64,000 nucleotides of DNA from positions 1-64,000 of the forward strand of contig CACNFT010000005.1 in the NCBI GenBank assembly GCA_902619825.1, written 5' to 3'. The translations under genes were made by a program, and so were the position numbers. The notes under the pieces are model-generated. The model had not been told where the DNA came from. It was given only the letters and a program-made list of their open reading frames with translations, and did no database searches. Source of the DNA: an uncultured Candidatus Actinomarina sp. GTDB taxonomy: Bacteria > Actinomycetota > Acidimicrobiia > Actinomarinales > Actinomarinaceae. Positions 35,597 to 43,936 of the stretch are shown here, piece after piece; the first letter of the stretch is position 1, and every line of letters begins with the position of its first letter.

Positions 35597-37603
35597 TTAT
35601 TGTAATTCCTTTATAGCATTTATAACTTTTTCAACACTTGGAATGAATGCATCCTCTAAAACAGGGGCAAATGGAATATGGGTATTTGGTGATGTAACTT
35701 TTTTAATAGGGTTATCAAGATTCCAAAAACCTTTTTCAGCAACAAGTGATGAAATTTCTGAAGCAACTGATGAAAAGGGAACATCCTCTTGAAGAATGCA
35801 AATATTTGATGTTTTCTCGACAGAATTCAATATTATTTCTTCATCAAGTGGAACTATGGTTCTTATATCGACTATCTCGACCGAGATATTTTCTTTTTCA
35901 AGTTTTTCAGCAGCTTCTTGTGCAACTGAAACCATACCAGACCAAGTAACTATGGTTACATCAGATCCTTCACGAACAATTTTTCCTTTACCAATCTCAA
36001 CCTCATACAGTCCTACTGGTACATCCATTTTGAGATCTGGTTTTCTATATAGTTTTTTATGCTCTAAATACATGACCGGATTGGGGTCATTAACTGCAGC
36101 AACTAGTAATCCTTTTGCATCATAAGGATTTGATGGTGCAACAACTTTGATACCAGGGTGATGGGCTAATAAAGATTCAGGACTAATTGAATGAAATGGT
36201 CCAGATCTTGTTCCTGCTCCAGTTGGTCCTCTTACAACCATTGGAACTGCTTTTCCAGCTTTCCAATAATATTTTGCAGCTTCGGTTGTTAATTGATCAA
36301 GTGCTGGATAAACAAAATCATAAAATTGTAATTCAACAATTGGTTTTTGCCCAGCTAATGCAGCACCTACTGCTGCACCTGTGAAACCCCCTTCAGATAT
36401 TGCAGTATCAATAACTCTAAATGGTCCGAATTTATCAAATAATCCTTTTGTCGCTTTAAATGCTCCCTCAAACACACCAACATCTTCACCCATAATGAAT
36501 ACACCTTCATCATCAGTCATGAGTTCGTCTAAACCATTATTTATTGCTTCAATATAATTCATTGTTTTTAAGTTGTTTAAATTATTTTCAATTGTTGGTT
36601 TTGTTCGAACAGCGAACATATCTTTAAGTTCATCATTAGGATCAGGATCTTCTTGGCTTTTTGCCCACTCAAGGGTATCTCTAATTTCAACTTCTAAATT
36701 AGATCCTAAATCTAAAAAGTCTTGTTCTGTAAATAGTCCTTCATTAATTAATGAATCTTCAAACCTAGCTATAGGATCTCTTTTCATCCAAAAATCTCTA
36801 ACTTCATCCTCAACGTAATCAGCTGGATCATGTCCAGCGTGTCCATAATGTCTAAATGTGACTAATTCAATTAATGTTGGACCTTGACCGTTCCGAGCAT
36901 TTTCACATGCTTCGTGGATGGTATCAATGACATCATAAATATCATTACCGTCAATTATTAAAGATGGAATACCGTATCCTGCTCCTCTATCAGCAACATT
37001 TGGAGTTCCAAATTCAGTCTCATTCGGTGAAGAGTAAGCAAATTGATTATTTTGAACTGTAAAAACCACTGGAAGGTTTAAAACGCCAGCCATATTTACA
37101 CTTTCATGCCAAGTTCCTGTTGCAGTTGCACCTTCACCGCAGTTTGCAACAGCTACAACGCCACTTCCTTGTTGTTGAGAAGCTAATGCCCAACCTACTG
37201 CGACAGGTGCAGAATCAGGGAGTGGGGAAACAACCATTAAAGTTCCCTTATCAACTACCCCAAAGTGACTGTTTCCATCTCTTCCTTTTGATGGACCATC
37301 TTTTTTCCCAAAAAAGTTAAGTGCAACTTCCTTTAAAGTTACACCTTTCATGAGCTGGACACCTAAATCACGATGAGTTCCTCCAAATATATCTTGTTTG
37401 GCCATTCCTGCCCCTATACCTGCCATTGAAGCTTCCTGACCAATTCCTGGATAAACTGCACCACTTAACTGTCCACCTTTGTACATTTTTAATAAACGAT
37501 CCTCAAGAAGTCTTTGTGTTTTCATAGATTTATATACTTCCCAAAGTTGTTCGCTTGAGAGAGTTGATGAATGTTCTTTTCTTACTATTTTTTCTACTTT
37601 CAC
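35597..37603 (-). CDS. 2-oxoacid dehydrogenase E1, alpha and beta subunits fused
   Basis: A 668-residue TPP-dependent E1. Residues about 1-330 match the alpha subunit (LLEDRLLKMYKGGQLSGAV; TPP-binding NCGEGATATGTWHE to VQNNQFAYS; RHYGHAGHD), and about 345-668 the beta subunit (MGEDVGVFEGAFKATKGL; DTAISEGGFTGAAVGAAL; LEHKKLYR). In most bacteria these are separate chains. It starts with GTG overlapping the lpdA stop by one base (TAGTG). With E2 and lpdA it makes a full complex; pyruvate or branched-chain 2-oxoacids are the probable substrates, and sequence alone does not decide between them. Confidence 0.9.
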   Translation of the reverse strand: MKVEKIVRKEHSSTLSSEQLWEVYKSMKTQRLLEDRLLKMYKGGQLSGAVYPGIGQEASMAGIGAGMAKQDIFGGTHRDLGVQLMKGVTLKEVALNFFGKKDGPSKGRDGNSHFGVVDKGTLMVVSPLPDSAPVAVGWALASQQQGSGVVAVANCGEGATATGTWHESVNMAGVLNLPVVFTVQNNQFAYSSPNETEFGTPNVADRGAGYGIPSLIIDGNDIYDVIDTIHEACENARNGQGPTLIELVTFRHYGHAGHDPADYVEDEVRDFWMKRDPIARFEDSLINEGLFTEQDFLDLGSNLEVEIRDTLEWAKSQEDPDPNDELKDMFAVRTKPTIENNLNNLKTMNYIEAINNGLDELMTDDEGVFIMGEDVGVFEGAFKATKGLFDKFGPFRVIDTAISEGGFTGAAVGAALAGQKPIVELQFYDFVYPALDQLTTEAAKYYWKAGKAVPMVVRGPTGAGTRSGPFHSISPESLLAHHPGIKVVAPSNPYDAKGLLVAAVNDPNPVMYLEHKKLYRKPDLKMDVPVGLYEVEIGKGKIVREGSDVTIVTWSGMVSVAQEAAEKLEKENISVEIVDIRTIVPLDEEIILNSVEKTSNICILQEDVPFSSVASEISSLVAEKGFWNLDNPIKKVTSPNTHIPFAPVLEDAFIPSVEKVINAIKELQ

Positions 37604-38967
37604 TAATGCAATCCTTTCCCAGTCAAACCAAGTAATGATTCTCCTACTGCCTCGCTTAATGTTGGATGAGCATGAATAAATTCTGCTGCCTCTTCAGGTA
37701 GAGCCTCCCATCCAACCATATACATTATTTCATGTATCATTTCTCCAGCGGAAGGTCCACAAACACTCGCGCCTACTATAGGCCCATCTTTTTCTGCATA
37801 AACTTTTACTAATCCTTGGTTTTGCTCTGTAATCAATGCTCTTCCTACACCAGCAAAGCTGTGCTGAGATTGTTCAATTTCTATATTTTCTAATTTAGCT
37901 TTTTCGGCATTAAGTCCAATTTCTGCCAATTCTGGCCTTGTATAAACAACATATGGTATTGCTTTATAATCTAATGGCTTTTTTACACCAGAGGCAATGT
38001 ATGTAATCGCGGATATTGCTTCGGCAAAAGCTGCATGAGCTAATTGAGGTGTATTGTTCACGATATCCCCAAGTGCAAAAATATTAGCAACAGATGTTTC
38101 AAAGGTGTCTAAATCTACATTTATAAAACCATTTTCTGAAGCAATATTTACGTTATCTAATCCAATGTTTTCAGTTAATGGAGCTCTGCCAACGGCAATT
38201 AATACTGTATCGAATTCTTTCTTTTCACCATCTGAAAAATTAACAGTCTTATCATCTATTCCATCAATTGATGTATTTAGCTTAAACTCAACTCCTCGCT
38301 TGGTTAGTTGCTTTCTTAGTTCACCTGATGTTCTCTTGTCCAAACCAGGAAGTATCTCTTTAGCTAATTCAACAACAGTCACTTCTGATTCAAGATCATT
38401 TAACAGACTTGCAAATTCACAACCAATCGCACCAGCACCAACGATACAAACTTTTTTTGGCGGCTCTTCCCAGTTCAGTGCAGTATCTGATGTGATAATG
38501 AAGTCTTCATCTGGTTCAATATTTGGAAGATTTCTTGGTTTAGATCCAGTTGCAAGAATAATAAAATCGGAATCAATTTTTTCACTGGTTCCATCTGATT
38601 TTTGTACTAAAACTGAAGACTGATTTTCAATAGAGCCCCATCCTTCTATGACATTTACATTCTTACTTTTTAAAAGCATTTTTATGCCAGATACAAGTTT
38701 TTCTACTATTTCAATTCTTTTGAGTGATGTTTTATTCCAATCTATTGATTTCCCATCCACATTTATTCCATAGTTTTCTGATGTTGAAATTTCATGGTTT
38801 AACTCTGCAACATGGAGCCAATATTTTGCAGGTATACAACCGCGGTTTAGACATGTTCCACCTAAGACATCAGACTCTATAAGTGTTACTTCAAGATTAA
38901 AGTTGTGAGCGTATAGTGCAGCTGCGTATCCAGCTGGTCCCCCGCCAATAATTGTTATTTTTTTCAA
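37603..38967 (-). CDS. lpdA: Dihydrolipoyl dehydrogenase (E3)
   Basis: A 454-residue FAD disulfide oxidoreductase. FAD site IIGGGPAGYAAALYA, redox disulfide Cys39/Cys44 in GGTCLNRGCIPAKYW, NAD site IVGAGAIGCEFA, and the interface catalytic His in HAHPTLSEAVGE. It reoxidises dihydrolipoyl groups of E2. The start is TTG preceded by a good Shine-Dalgarno (GAAAGAGG). It is the first gene of the lpdA-E1-E2-lipBA-tkt operon, with a 31-base imperfect palindrome about 50 bases upstream. Confidence 0.94.
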   Translation of the reverse strand: MKKITIIGGGPAGYAAALYAHNFNLEVTLIESDVLGGTCLNRGCIPAKYWLHVAELNHEISTSENYGINVDGKSIDWNKTSLKRIEIVEKLVSGIKMLLKSKNVNVIEGWGSIENQSSVLVQKSDGTSEKIDSDFIILATGSKPRNLPNIEPDEDFIITSDTALNWEEPPKKVCIVGAGAIGCEFASLLNDLESEVTVVELAKEILPGLDKRTSGELRKQLTKRGVEFKLNTSIDGIDDKTVNFSDGEKKEFDTVLIAVGRAPLTENIGLDNVNIASENGFINVDLDTFETSVANIFALGDIVNNTPQLAHAAFAEAISAITYIASGVKKPLDYKAIPYVVYTRPELAEIGLNAEKAKLENIEIEQSQHSFAGVGRALITEQNQGLVKVYAEKDGPIVGASVCGPSAGEMIHEIMYMVGWEALPEEAAEFIHAHPTLSEAVGESLLGLTGKGLH

Positions 38968-39014
38968 ATTACCTCTTTCAAGATAGGGTTTCTATCAAAT
39001 CGAGATAATAACTA

Positions 39015-39045
39015 CACCATATCTAGGGGTTCCCTGAATATGGTG
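39015..39045. promoter_or_regulatory. 31-base imperfect palindrome between divergent genes, possible operator
   Basis: Outer arms CACCATAT and ATATGGTG are perfect; inner arms AGGG and CCCT also pair, separated from the outer arms by two mismatched positions; the centre is GTT. It lies in the longest intergenic stretch of the window, between lpdA (minus) and a small ORF (plus). It is richer in GC than its surroundings and has no T tract, so an operator for a dimeric regulator fits better than a terminator. Confidence 0.5.
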
Positions 39046-39119
39046 ATCAAAGTTATTTTCACTATTAAATCTAACCTAAAAGATGACATCCTCCAACTCA
39101 AGATAACTCATTAATAAGA

Positions 39120-39125
39120 TAAAAT
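39120..39125 (+). promoter_or_regulatory. -10 element (TAAAAT) six bases before the 28-residue ORF
   Basis: TAAAAT is followed by six bases and ATG 39132; no Shine-Dalgarno is present. The geometry predicts a leaderless transcript and supports the small ORF being a real gene. Confidence 0.42.
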
Positions 39126-39131
39126 ACTTTT

Positions 39132-39218
39132 ATGCAAACTAGACATCTAATAATTGCTTCCCTGATTACAGCGATAGTTATTGTTGTTGCATTTGGTGTT
39201 TGGGTGATGACTAACTAA
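39132..39218 (+). CDS. 28-residue single-pass membrane peptide
   Basis: The peptide MQTRHLIIASLITAIVIV continues VAFGVWVMTN: a short basic N terminus (R4, H5) and one membrane helix. A -10-like TAAAAT sits six bases upstream of the ATG, and the stop is one base before the TTG start of the hydrolase gene, so the two are probably cotranscribed and coupled. No family is recognised; such tiny hydrophobic peptides are often accessory subunits of membrane complexes, but there is no direct evidence for that here. Confidence 0.45.
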   Translation: MQTRHLIIASLITAIVIVVAFGVWVMTN

Positions 39219-39219
39219 A

Positions 39220-40176
39220 TTGAAAAGCTTTAATCTTGGTCACGGCATATTACATTTCCCTTTAAAACTTCCATGGGCTCCTCCAGGTTTTGTAAATATT
39301 TATTTAATTGAGGATGATGAAGGCTTCATCATGATTGATTGTGGAGTTAATGGAGATGAGTATTTTGATGAACTAAAAATAAATCTACAAAACTTAAACA
39401 TTGATTTTTCAGATATAAATTTATTGATCGGTACACACATGCATTCAGACCACATCGGTCTTTCTGGAGTTTTGAGAGAAGAAGGATTGAAATTTGGACT
39501 TTATGAAAATTCTGAAGAGTTTATTCCCAAATATAATGATTGGACTGATCGATTTAGATTAATTAGTGAGTTTGCAAAAAAACAAGGTGCTCCGAAAGAA
39601 TTTGTAGAAGATCTGAACTCGATTACAACTCCATCTACGACTGGCAAGCTAACCACCCCCGATGTTCTATTAAAAGAAGGAAAAATAAAAGATATAAGTC
39701 GAAATCTAGAAGTTATTTTTACACCCGGACATGATATTTCAGAAATATCAATTTATGACCCATCAAGTAAAATTATCTTTTCTGGTGATCACATACTTCC
39801 AAGAATTACACCTTTCATTCCTATTCATGATGAAGAAACAAGTATGTTAAATCATTATGTCGACTCACTAAATAAAATGAAGTCCTTTGAACATACAAAA
39901 ATTGCACCTGGTCATTTTGAGATGATAGATAATCCACAAAATAGGGTTGAGCAAATACTTCTCCACCACGAAAAAAGGTCTGAGAAAATAATTAATATTT
40001 TAAAAGATGGTGAACTAACCGGATGGGAAGTTACGAAGAAATTATTTTCGAGACCGCTTGATGCAATGAATCTTCGTCTAGCTTTCCAAGAAACCATGGC
40101 CCACCTTAAATATATTGAGTCACAGGGGAAAATTAAACAAAAAGTTTCAGAAGTGAATACTTGGAGCCTTACTTAA
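39220..40176 (+). CDS. Metallo-beta-lactamase-fold hydrolase with C-terminal winged helix
   Basis: A 318-residue protein of the glyoxalase-II-like group. The zinc site THMHSDHIGL (HxHxDH) is at about residues 71-80; later ligands are in FTPGHDI and FSGDHIL. After residue 250 a helical region with ILKDGELTGWEVTKKLF resembles the winged-helix tail found in LACTB2-type hydrolases. It starts with TTG one base after the small membrane peptide. The substrate is unknown; thioesters, nucleic acid ends and other esters are all used by relatives. Its end overlaps a convergent small gene by 8 bases. Confidence 0.82.
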   Translation: MKSFNLGHGILHFPLKLPWAPPGFVNIYLIEDDEGFIMIDCGVNGDEYFDELKINLQNLNIDFSDINLLIGTHMHSDHIGLSGVLREEGLKFGLYENSEEFIPKYNDWTDRFRLISEFAKKQGAPKEFVEDLNSITTPSTTGKLTTPDVLLKEGKIKDISRNLEVIFTPGHDISEISIYDPSSKIIFSGDHILPRITPFIPIHDEETSMLNHYVDSLNKMKSFEHTKIAPGHFEMIDNPQNRVEQILLHHEKRSEKIINILKDGELTGWEVTKKLFSRPLDAMNLRLAFQETMAHLKYIESQGKIKQKVSEVNTWSLT

Positions 40177-40375
40177 AAGGTTTAAAACTTCTATTCTTTG
40201 CTTCCTCTAAAGAGTCCGGAGCAAAAGATTGTAATTGATTATTTTTTACAAGTTCTTTTTCTTCTTCAAGTTGTTCTAATGCTTTAAAATGATCAGGATT
40301 ATCACAATCATAAACTTTCATATTTTTTCTATATCCTATAAATCTGTAACTTTCGAATTTTGGAAGTCTTGGCAA
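40169..40375 (-). CDS. Small hypothetical protein
   Basis: A 68-residue charged protein rich in Glu, Lys and Phe, with one Cys (YDCDNPDHF). No family is recognised. It follows the acyl-CoA dehydrogenase gene by one base on the same strand and may be its cotranscribed partner. Its 3-prime end overlaps the convergent hydrolase gene by 8 bases. The tight junctions support it being a real gene. Confidence 0.55.
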   Translation of the reverse strand: MPRLPKFESYRFIGYRKNMKVYDCDNPDHFKALEQLEEEKELVKNNQLQSFAPDSLEEAKNRSFKPFK

Positions 40376-40376
40376 T

Positions 40377-41498
40377 TTATAAACTTAAAAGTCTGGATAC
40401 ATCATTTCGAGCAGATTTGGCAGTTCCAAAAATAAGCGAATCAGATTTAGCTTTTTTAAAATAAAGATGTGCGGGATGCTCCCAAGTAAACCCAATTCCA
40501 CCATGAACTTGTATGTTATCTCCTGATACTTTATTGAATACATCTGAACAATAAGCTTTTGCCATTGAAGAACTCATTTCTAGTTCAACAATATCGTCAG
40601 AGTCAACTCTTACAGAACTGTAGGCAATAGATTTTGCACTTTCGATTTGAAGAAGCATATCTGCGCACATATGTTGTATTGCTTGGAAAGATCCAATTGG
40701 TCTTCCAAATTGAATTCTTTCTTTTGCATATTGAGTAGACATATCTAAACAAGCTTGTGCTCCCCCAACTTGCTCCATAGCAAGAAAAGAGATAGATATA
40801 TGCTTTACTTTATTCCATATATTTTCATCTTCTTTAATATCGAACATAAAGTTTTCATTACCAACCTCGACATTCTCAAGTATTATCTCAGCCATTGGTC
40901 TTGTTTGATCTAAGGATGTTGTTTCTGAAATTGTTACTCCAGGATTATCTTTATCTACCATTATGAATTTGAATCCATCTTCAGATTTAGCAAGAATAGC
41001 AAAATAATCAGAAGTATCTCCAAACATCACATAACTTTTCTTGCCATTAAGTAGGTATCCATTGTCATTATTTTCAGCTACTGTTGAAATATTTTCATCA
41101 TTTATCTCATATCGGTCATTTTCATAAATGCCAAATGAACCAATCTTTGAGCCAGAAACTATTTCGGGAAGAATTTTATTTTTTAGTTCAGAAGGAGAGT
41201 GTAAAAGTAGTTGCTTGAATACAACACCTGAACTAAAAATGGGAACTATCGGCATGTAATACCCAAACACTTCAGAGAGTATGGATGAATCCACTTTTGA
41301 AAAACCTAATCCTCCATCTTCCTCAGGAACATCTAAACCCAACCAACCTTGTTCACTAACCAGCTGCCATAACTCATTGTCAATTCTTGTGTTATCGTCA
41401 ACTTTTTTAATTAACTCAAGCAAATCAACTTTTTCAGAAAGAAGCTTTTGAGCATTTTCTTTAATTTCATTTTGAAGTTCTGTAAGACTGAATTGCAT
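40377..41498 (-). CDS. Acyl-CoA dehydrogenase
   Basis: A 373-residue flavoprotein of the acyl-CoA dehydrogenase family. N-terminal helices with EDGGLGFSKVD, the middle beta domain with GKKSYVMFGDTSDYFAILA, and the C-terminal FAD part KERIQFGRPIGSFQAIQHMCADM and VHGGIGFTWEHPAHLYFKKAK. The last string is usual in actinobacterial members. The catalytic carboxylate position and chain length are not determinable from sequence alone. ATG 41498 is preceded by TAGAAT with exactly six bases between. Confidence 0.88.
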   Translation of the reverse strand: MQFSLTELQNEIKENAQKLLSEKVDLLELIKKVDDNTRIDNELWQLVSEQGWLGLDVPEEDGGLGFSKVDSSILSEVFGYYMPIVPIFSSGVVFKQLLLHSPSELKNKILPEIVSGSKIGSFGIYENDRYEINDENISTVAENNDNGYLLNGKKSYVMFGDTSDYFAILAKSEDGFKFIMVDKDNPGVTISETTSLDQTRPMAEIILENVEVGNENFMFDIKEDENIWNKVKHISISFLAMEQVGGAQACLDMSTQYAKERIQFGRPIGSFQAIQHMCADMLLQIESAKSIAYSSVRVDSDDIVELEMSSSMAKAYCSDVFNKVSGDNIQVHGGIGFTWEHPAHLYFKKAKSDSLIFGTAKSARNDVSRLLSL

Positions 41499-41504
41499 TC
41501 CCTT

Positions 41505-41510
41505 ATTCTA
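41505..41510 (-). promoter_or_regulatory. -10 element (TAGAAT) six bases before the acyl-CoA dehydrogenase start
   Basis: On the minus strand TAGAAT, six bases (AAGGGA), then ATG 41498. Same hexamer and spacing as before sufB and the SpoIID gene; predicts leaderless mRNA. Confidence 0.45.
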
Positions 41511-41561
41511 ATTTTGTTTTCAAATTTGACTAATCAAATGTCGTTTGTTTTTTTATAGAAT

Positions 41562-41567
41562 TAATAT
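41562..41567 (+). promoter_or_regulatory. -10 element (TAATAT) six bases before sufC
   Basis: TAATAT, six bases, then GTG 41574, with no Shine-Dalgarno. It fits the leaderless geometry seen elsewhere in the window. A TTGACT further upstream (41526-41531) is too far away to be the matching -35. Confidence 0.38.
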
Positions 41568-41573
41568 AGTTAT

Positions 41574-42299
41574 GTGTTAAAAATTGAAAATTTACATGCA
41601 TCTGTGGAATCAACTCCAATTATAAATGGAGTGAACCTAGAAATTAACCCTGGTGAAGTTCATGCAATCATGGGACCTAATGGCTCAGGAAAATCAACTC
41701 TTGCTAATGTTTTAATGGGTAACCCAGTATATGAAATTACAGATGGAAAAATTACATTCAGTGGAGAGGATGTCACTGAAGAACCAGTAGACAATCGAGC
41801 AAAGAAAGGGATGTTTCTTGCTTTTCAATATCCCGAGTCAATACCTGGAGTGACGATAGTTAATATGCTCAAAACTGCTCTTACTAATATTGAAGAAACT
41901 GAATACACAACTGTAGAGCTCAGATTAAAAGTTGCTGAAGCAATGAAAGATTTAGGTCTTTCACCAGATTTTGTTGATAGATACTTAAACGATGGTTTTT
42001 CAGGCGGAGAGAGAAAAAGAAATGAGATTCTACAACTTGCAGTACTAAATCCTAAACTTGCAATTTTAGATGAAACTGATTCAGGTCTTGATGTTGATGG
42101 TCTAAGAATCGTAGGAGAAGGAATAAGTAATTTAAGAACTCCTGATCGCGCTTATTTAGTCGTTACCCATTATCAGAGATTATTGGAATATGTTAAACCA
42201 GACTATGTTCATGTATTTGTGGATGGAAATATTGTAGAAACTGGTGGTGTAGAATTATCTGAAAAACTTGAGAAAGAAGGATACGAATCTTACCAATGA
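41574..42299 (+). CDS. sufC: Fe-S assembly ATPase SufC (first copy, with sufS and sufE)
   Basis: A 241-residue ABC ATPase. Walker A GPNGSGKS at 34-41, the SufC-type Q-loop FQYPESIPGV, signature FSGGERKRNEI and Walker B LAILDETDSGLDVDGL, as in SufC of the SufBCD scaffold. It starts with GTG and overlaps sufS by 4 bases. A second SufC lies at 60112-60813 beside sufB and sufD, so the genome has two. Which of them partners SufBD cannot be told from motifs alone; both have intact ATPase sites. Confidence 0.9.
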   Translation: MLKIENLHASVESTPIINGVNLEINPGEVHAIMGPNGSGKSTLANVLMGNPVYEITDGKITFSGEDVTEEPVDNRAKKGMFLAFQYPESIPGVTIVNMLKTALTNIEETEYTTVELRLKVAEAMKDLGLSPDFVDRYLNDGFSGGERKRNEILQLAVLNPKLAILDETDSGLDVDGLRIVGEGISNLRTPDRAYLVVTHYQRLLEYVKPDYVHVFVDGNIVETGGVELSEKLEKEGYESYQ

Positions 42300-43519
42300 G
42301 CAAATTTTCAGACATAAAAAAAGATTTTCCAATATTTGAAAGAGATATCAATGGAAAGAAATTAACTTACTTAGACTCAGGTGCAACCTCACAGAAACCT
42401 AACTCAGTAATAGATAAGATGAATGATATTTACAAATTTAATAATGCAAATGTTCACAGAGGAACTTATGTGCTTTCATCAGAAACTACCAGCGAATATG
42501 AATCAGTTAGGTATAAGCTTCAATCTTTCTTAAATGCATCTGAATCAGATGAGATAATTTTTACTAAGGGTACAACTGAAGCACTTAATTTTTTAGCTAA
42601 TTCAATAGCAAATAAATTTATGGGTGAGGGTGATGAGATTATCTTATCGGAGATTGAACATCATGCAAATATTATCCCTTGGCAAATGGTTGCAGAAAAA
42701 TACAAATTAACCATTAATTACGTAAAAGTAAATGATGACTTTTCACTAGATCTTGATGATTTATCTTCAAAGCTTTCATCAAAAACAAAAGTGGTTTCAA
42801 TTGTTGGTGAATCTAATCTTTCTGGAATGCTTCCTGATATTAAAGAAATAAATAATTTAGTTAGATCAAATTCTGATGCTTTACTAATTATTGATGGTGC
42901 TCAATTAGTACCACATAGAAAAGTAGATGTTCAGGATTTAGGAATTGATTTCTTAGTATTCTCCGGACATAAAATGCTTGGACCTACTGGTATTGGTGTT
43001 GTTTGGGGCAAGAAAGAATTATTGAATTCTCTTGATCCAGTTTATGGAGGTGGAGATATGATTGAAGAAGTTCATTATGATAAAGCAACTTGGGCACCCG
43101 TTCCTCATAAATTCGAAGCAGGAACTCCCCCATACGTAGAGGCAATTGGCCTTGGAGCAGCTGTAGATTATTTAGAAAATTTAGGTATGTCTGAGGTTGA
43201 AAAACATTCTGATGAATTGCGTGAATACGGTAGAAAAGTTTTACTAGATATCGATGGTGTGAATGTAATACATGCCGAACAAGATATTGCAGGATGTACT
43301 TTTGGTATGTATGTTGACGGTGTTCATGCAGCAGACCTTTCGTTAATGCTAGATACACATGGAGTTGCTGTAAGAGCAGGTCATCATTGTGTTCAACCAT
43401 TTCACAGAAAATTAGGTATTGATGCAACTATTAGATCAACAGCCTACATTTATAACGACAAAGAAGATATTGACACATTAAAGTCAGCACTAATATCTAG
43501 TGTCGAAATATTGAGATAA
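42296..43519 (+). CDS. sufS: Cysteine desulfurase SufS
   Basis: A 407-residue PLP enzyme, group II desulfurase. N-terminal LTYLDSGATSQKP, EIEHHANIIPWQ, the PLP lysine in FSGHKMLGPTGIG and the active-site Cys in RAGHHCVQPF. The persulfide formed on Cys is handed to SufE, encoded two bases downstream. It overlaps sufC by 4 bases (ATGA). The cluster supplies sulfur for Fe-S assembly by SufBCD. Confidence 0.95.
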   Translation: MSKFSDIKKDFPIFERDINGKKLTYLDSGATSQKPNSVIDKMNDIYKFNNANVHRGTYVLSSETTSEYESVRYKLQSFLNASESDEIIFTKGTTEALNFLANSIANKFMGEGDEIILSEIEHHANIIPWQMVAEKYKLTINYVKVNDDFSLDLDDLSSKLSSKTKVVSIVGESNLSGMLPDIKEINNLVRSNSDALLIIDGAQLVPHRKVDVQDLGIDFLVFSGHKMLGPTGIGVVWGKKELLNSLDPVYGGGDMIEEVHYDKATWAPVPHKFEAGTPPYVEAIGLGAAVDYLENLGMSEVEKHSDELREYGRKVLLDIDGVNVIHAEQDIAGCTFGMYVDGVHAADLSLMLDTHGVAVRAGHHCVQPFHRKLGIDATIRSTAYIYNDKEDIDTLKSALISSVEILR

Positions 43520-43521
43520 AA

Positions 43522-43935
43522 ATGTCTATAAGAGAAAAAGTTGATGAATACAAAAAAATACTAGATATTTTCCCAAATGATCAGGAAAAATATCAATATT
43601 TAATTGAAAAAGCTAAAGAGAATGATTCTTTTCCTCTAGAACTACGACTCGATAACTTTAAAGTAAATGGTTGTCAAAGCCAAGTTTGGCTTGTTCCTGA
43701 AGAAAAAGATGAAAAACTTTTTTTTAATAGTGATTCAGATGCTCTTATTGCAAAAGGATTGGTTACTTTAATTGCATCAATATACTCTGATGAAAAAGCA
43801 GAAGATATTGTTTCGTCAGAAATTGATTTGATGGAAGAATTTGAGCTAGGTGTAATTTTAAGTCCTGCTCGTAGAAATGGAGCTTACAGCATGCTCAAAA
43901 CAATTAAAGAGTATGCTAAAAATCTAGTTTCTTAG
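43522..43935 (+). CDS. sufE: Sulfur acceptor SufE
   Basis: A 137-residue SufE. The acceptor Cys51 is in VNGCQSQVWLV and the C-terminal helix contains SPARRNGAYSMLKTI. It accepts persulfide sulfur from SufS and stimulates it. Most actinobacteria pair SufS with the zinc protein SufU; here the SufE type is present instead. It lies 2 bases after sufS and ends 1 base before a convergent gene. Confidence 0.93.
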   Translation: MSIREKVDEYKKILDIFPNDQEKYQYLIEKAKENDSFPLELRLDNFKVNGCQSQVWLVPEEKDEKLFFNSDSDALIAKGLVTLIASIYSDEKAEDIVSSEIDLMEEFELGVILSPARRNGAYSMLKTIKEYAKNLVS

Positions 43936-43936
43936 A

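Noticed and set aside
38054-38623. 189-codon plus-strand open frame opposite lpdA
   Set aside because: It is antisense to a gene with complete FAD/NAD motifs, is rich in Ser, Thr and Val as expected for a shadow frame, and has no recognisable domain or ribosome-binding site.
42984-43427. 147-codon minus-strand open frame opposite sufS
   Set aside because: Its translation is dominated by His, Leu and Gln, the usual antisense product of this codon usage; SufS is fully conserved there.
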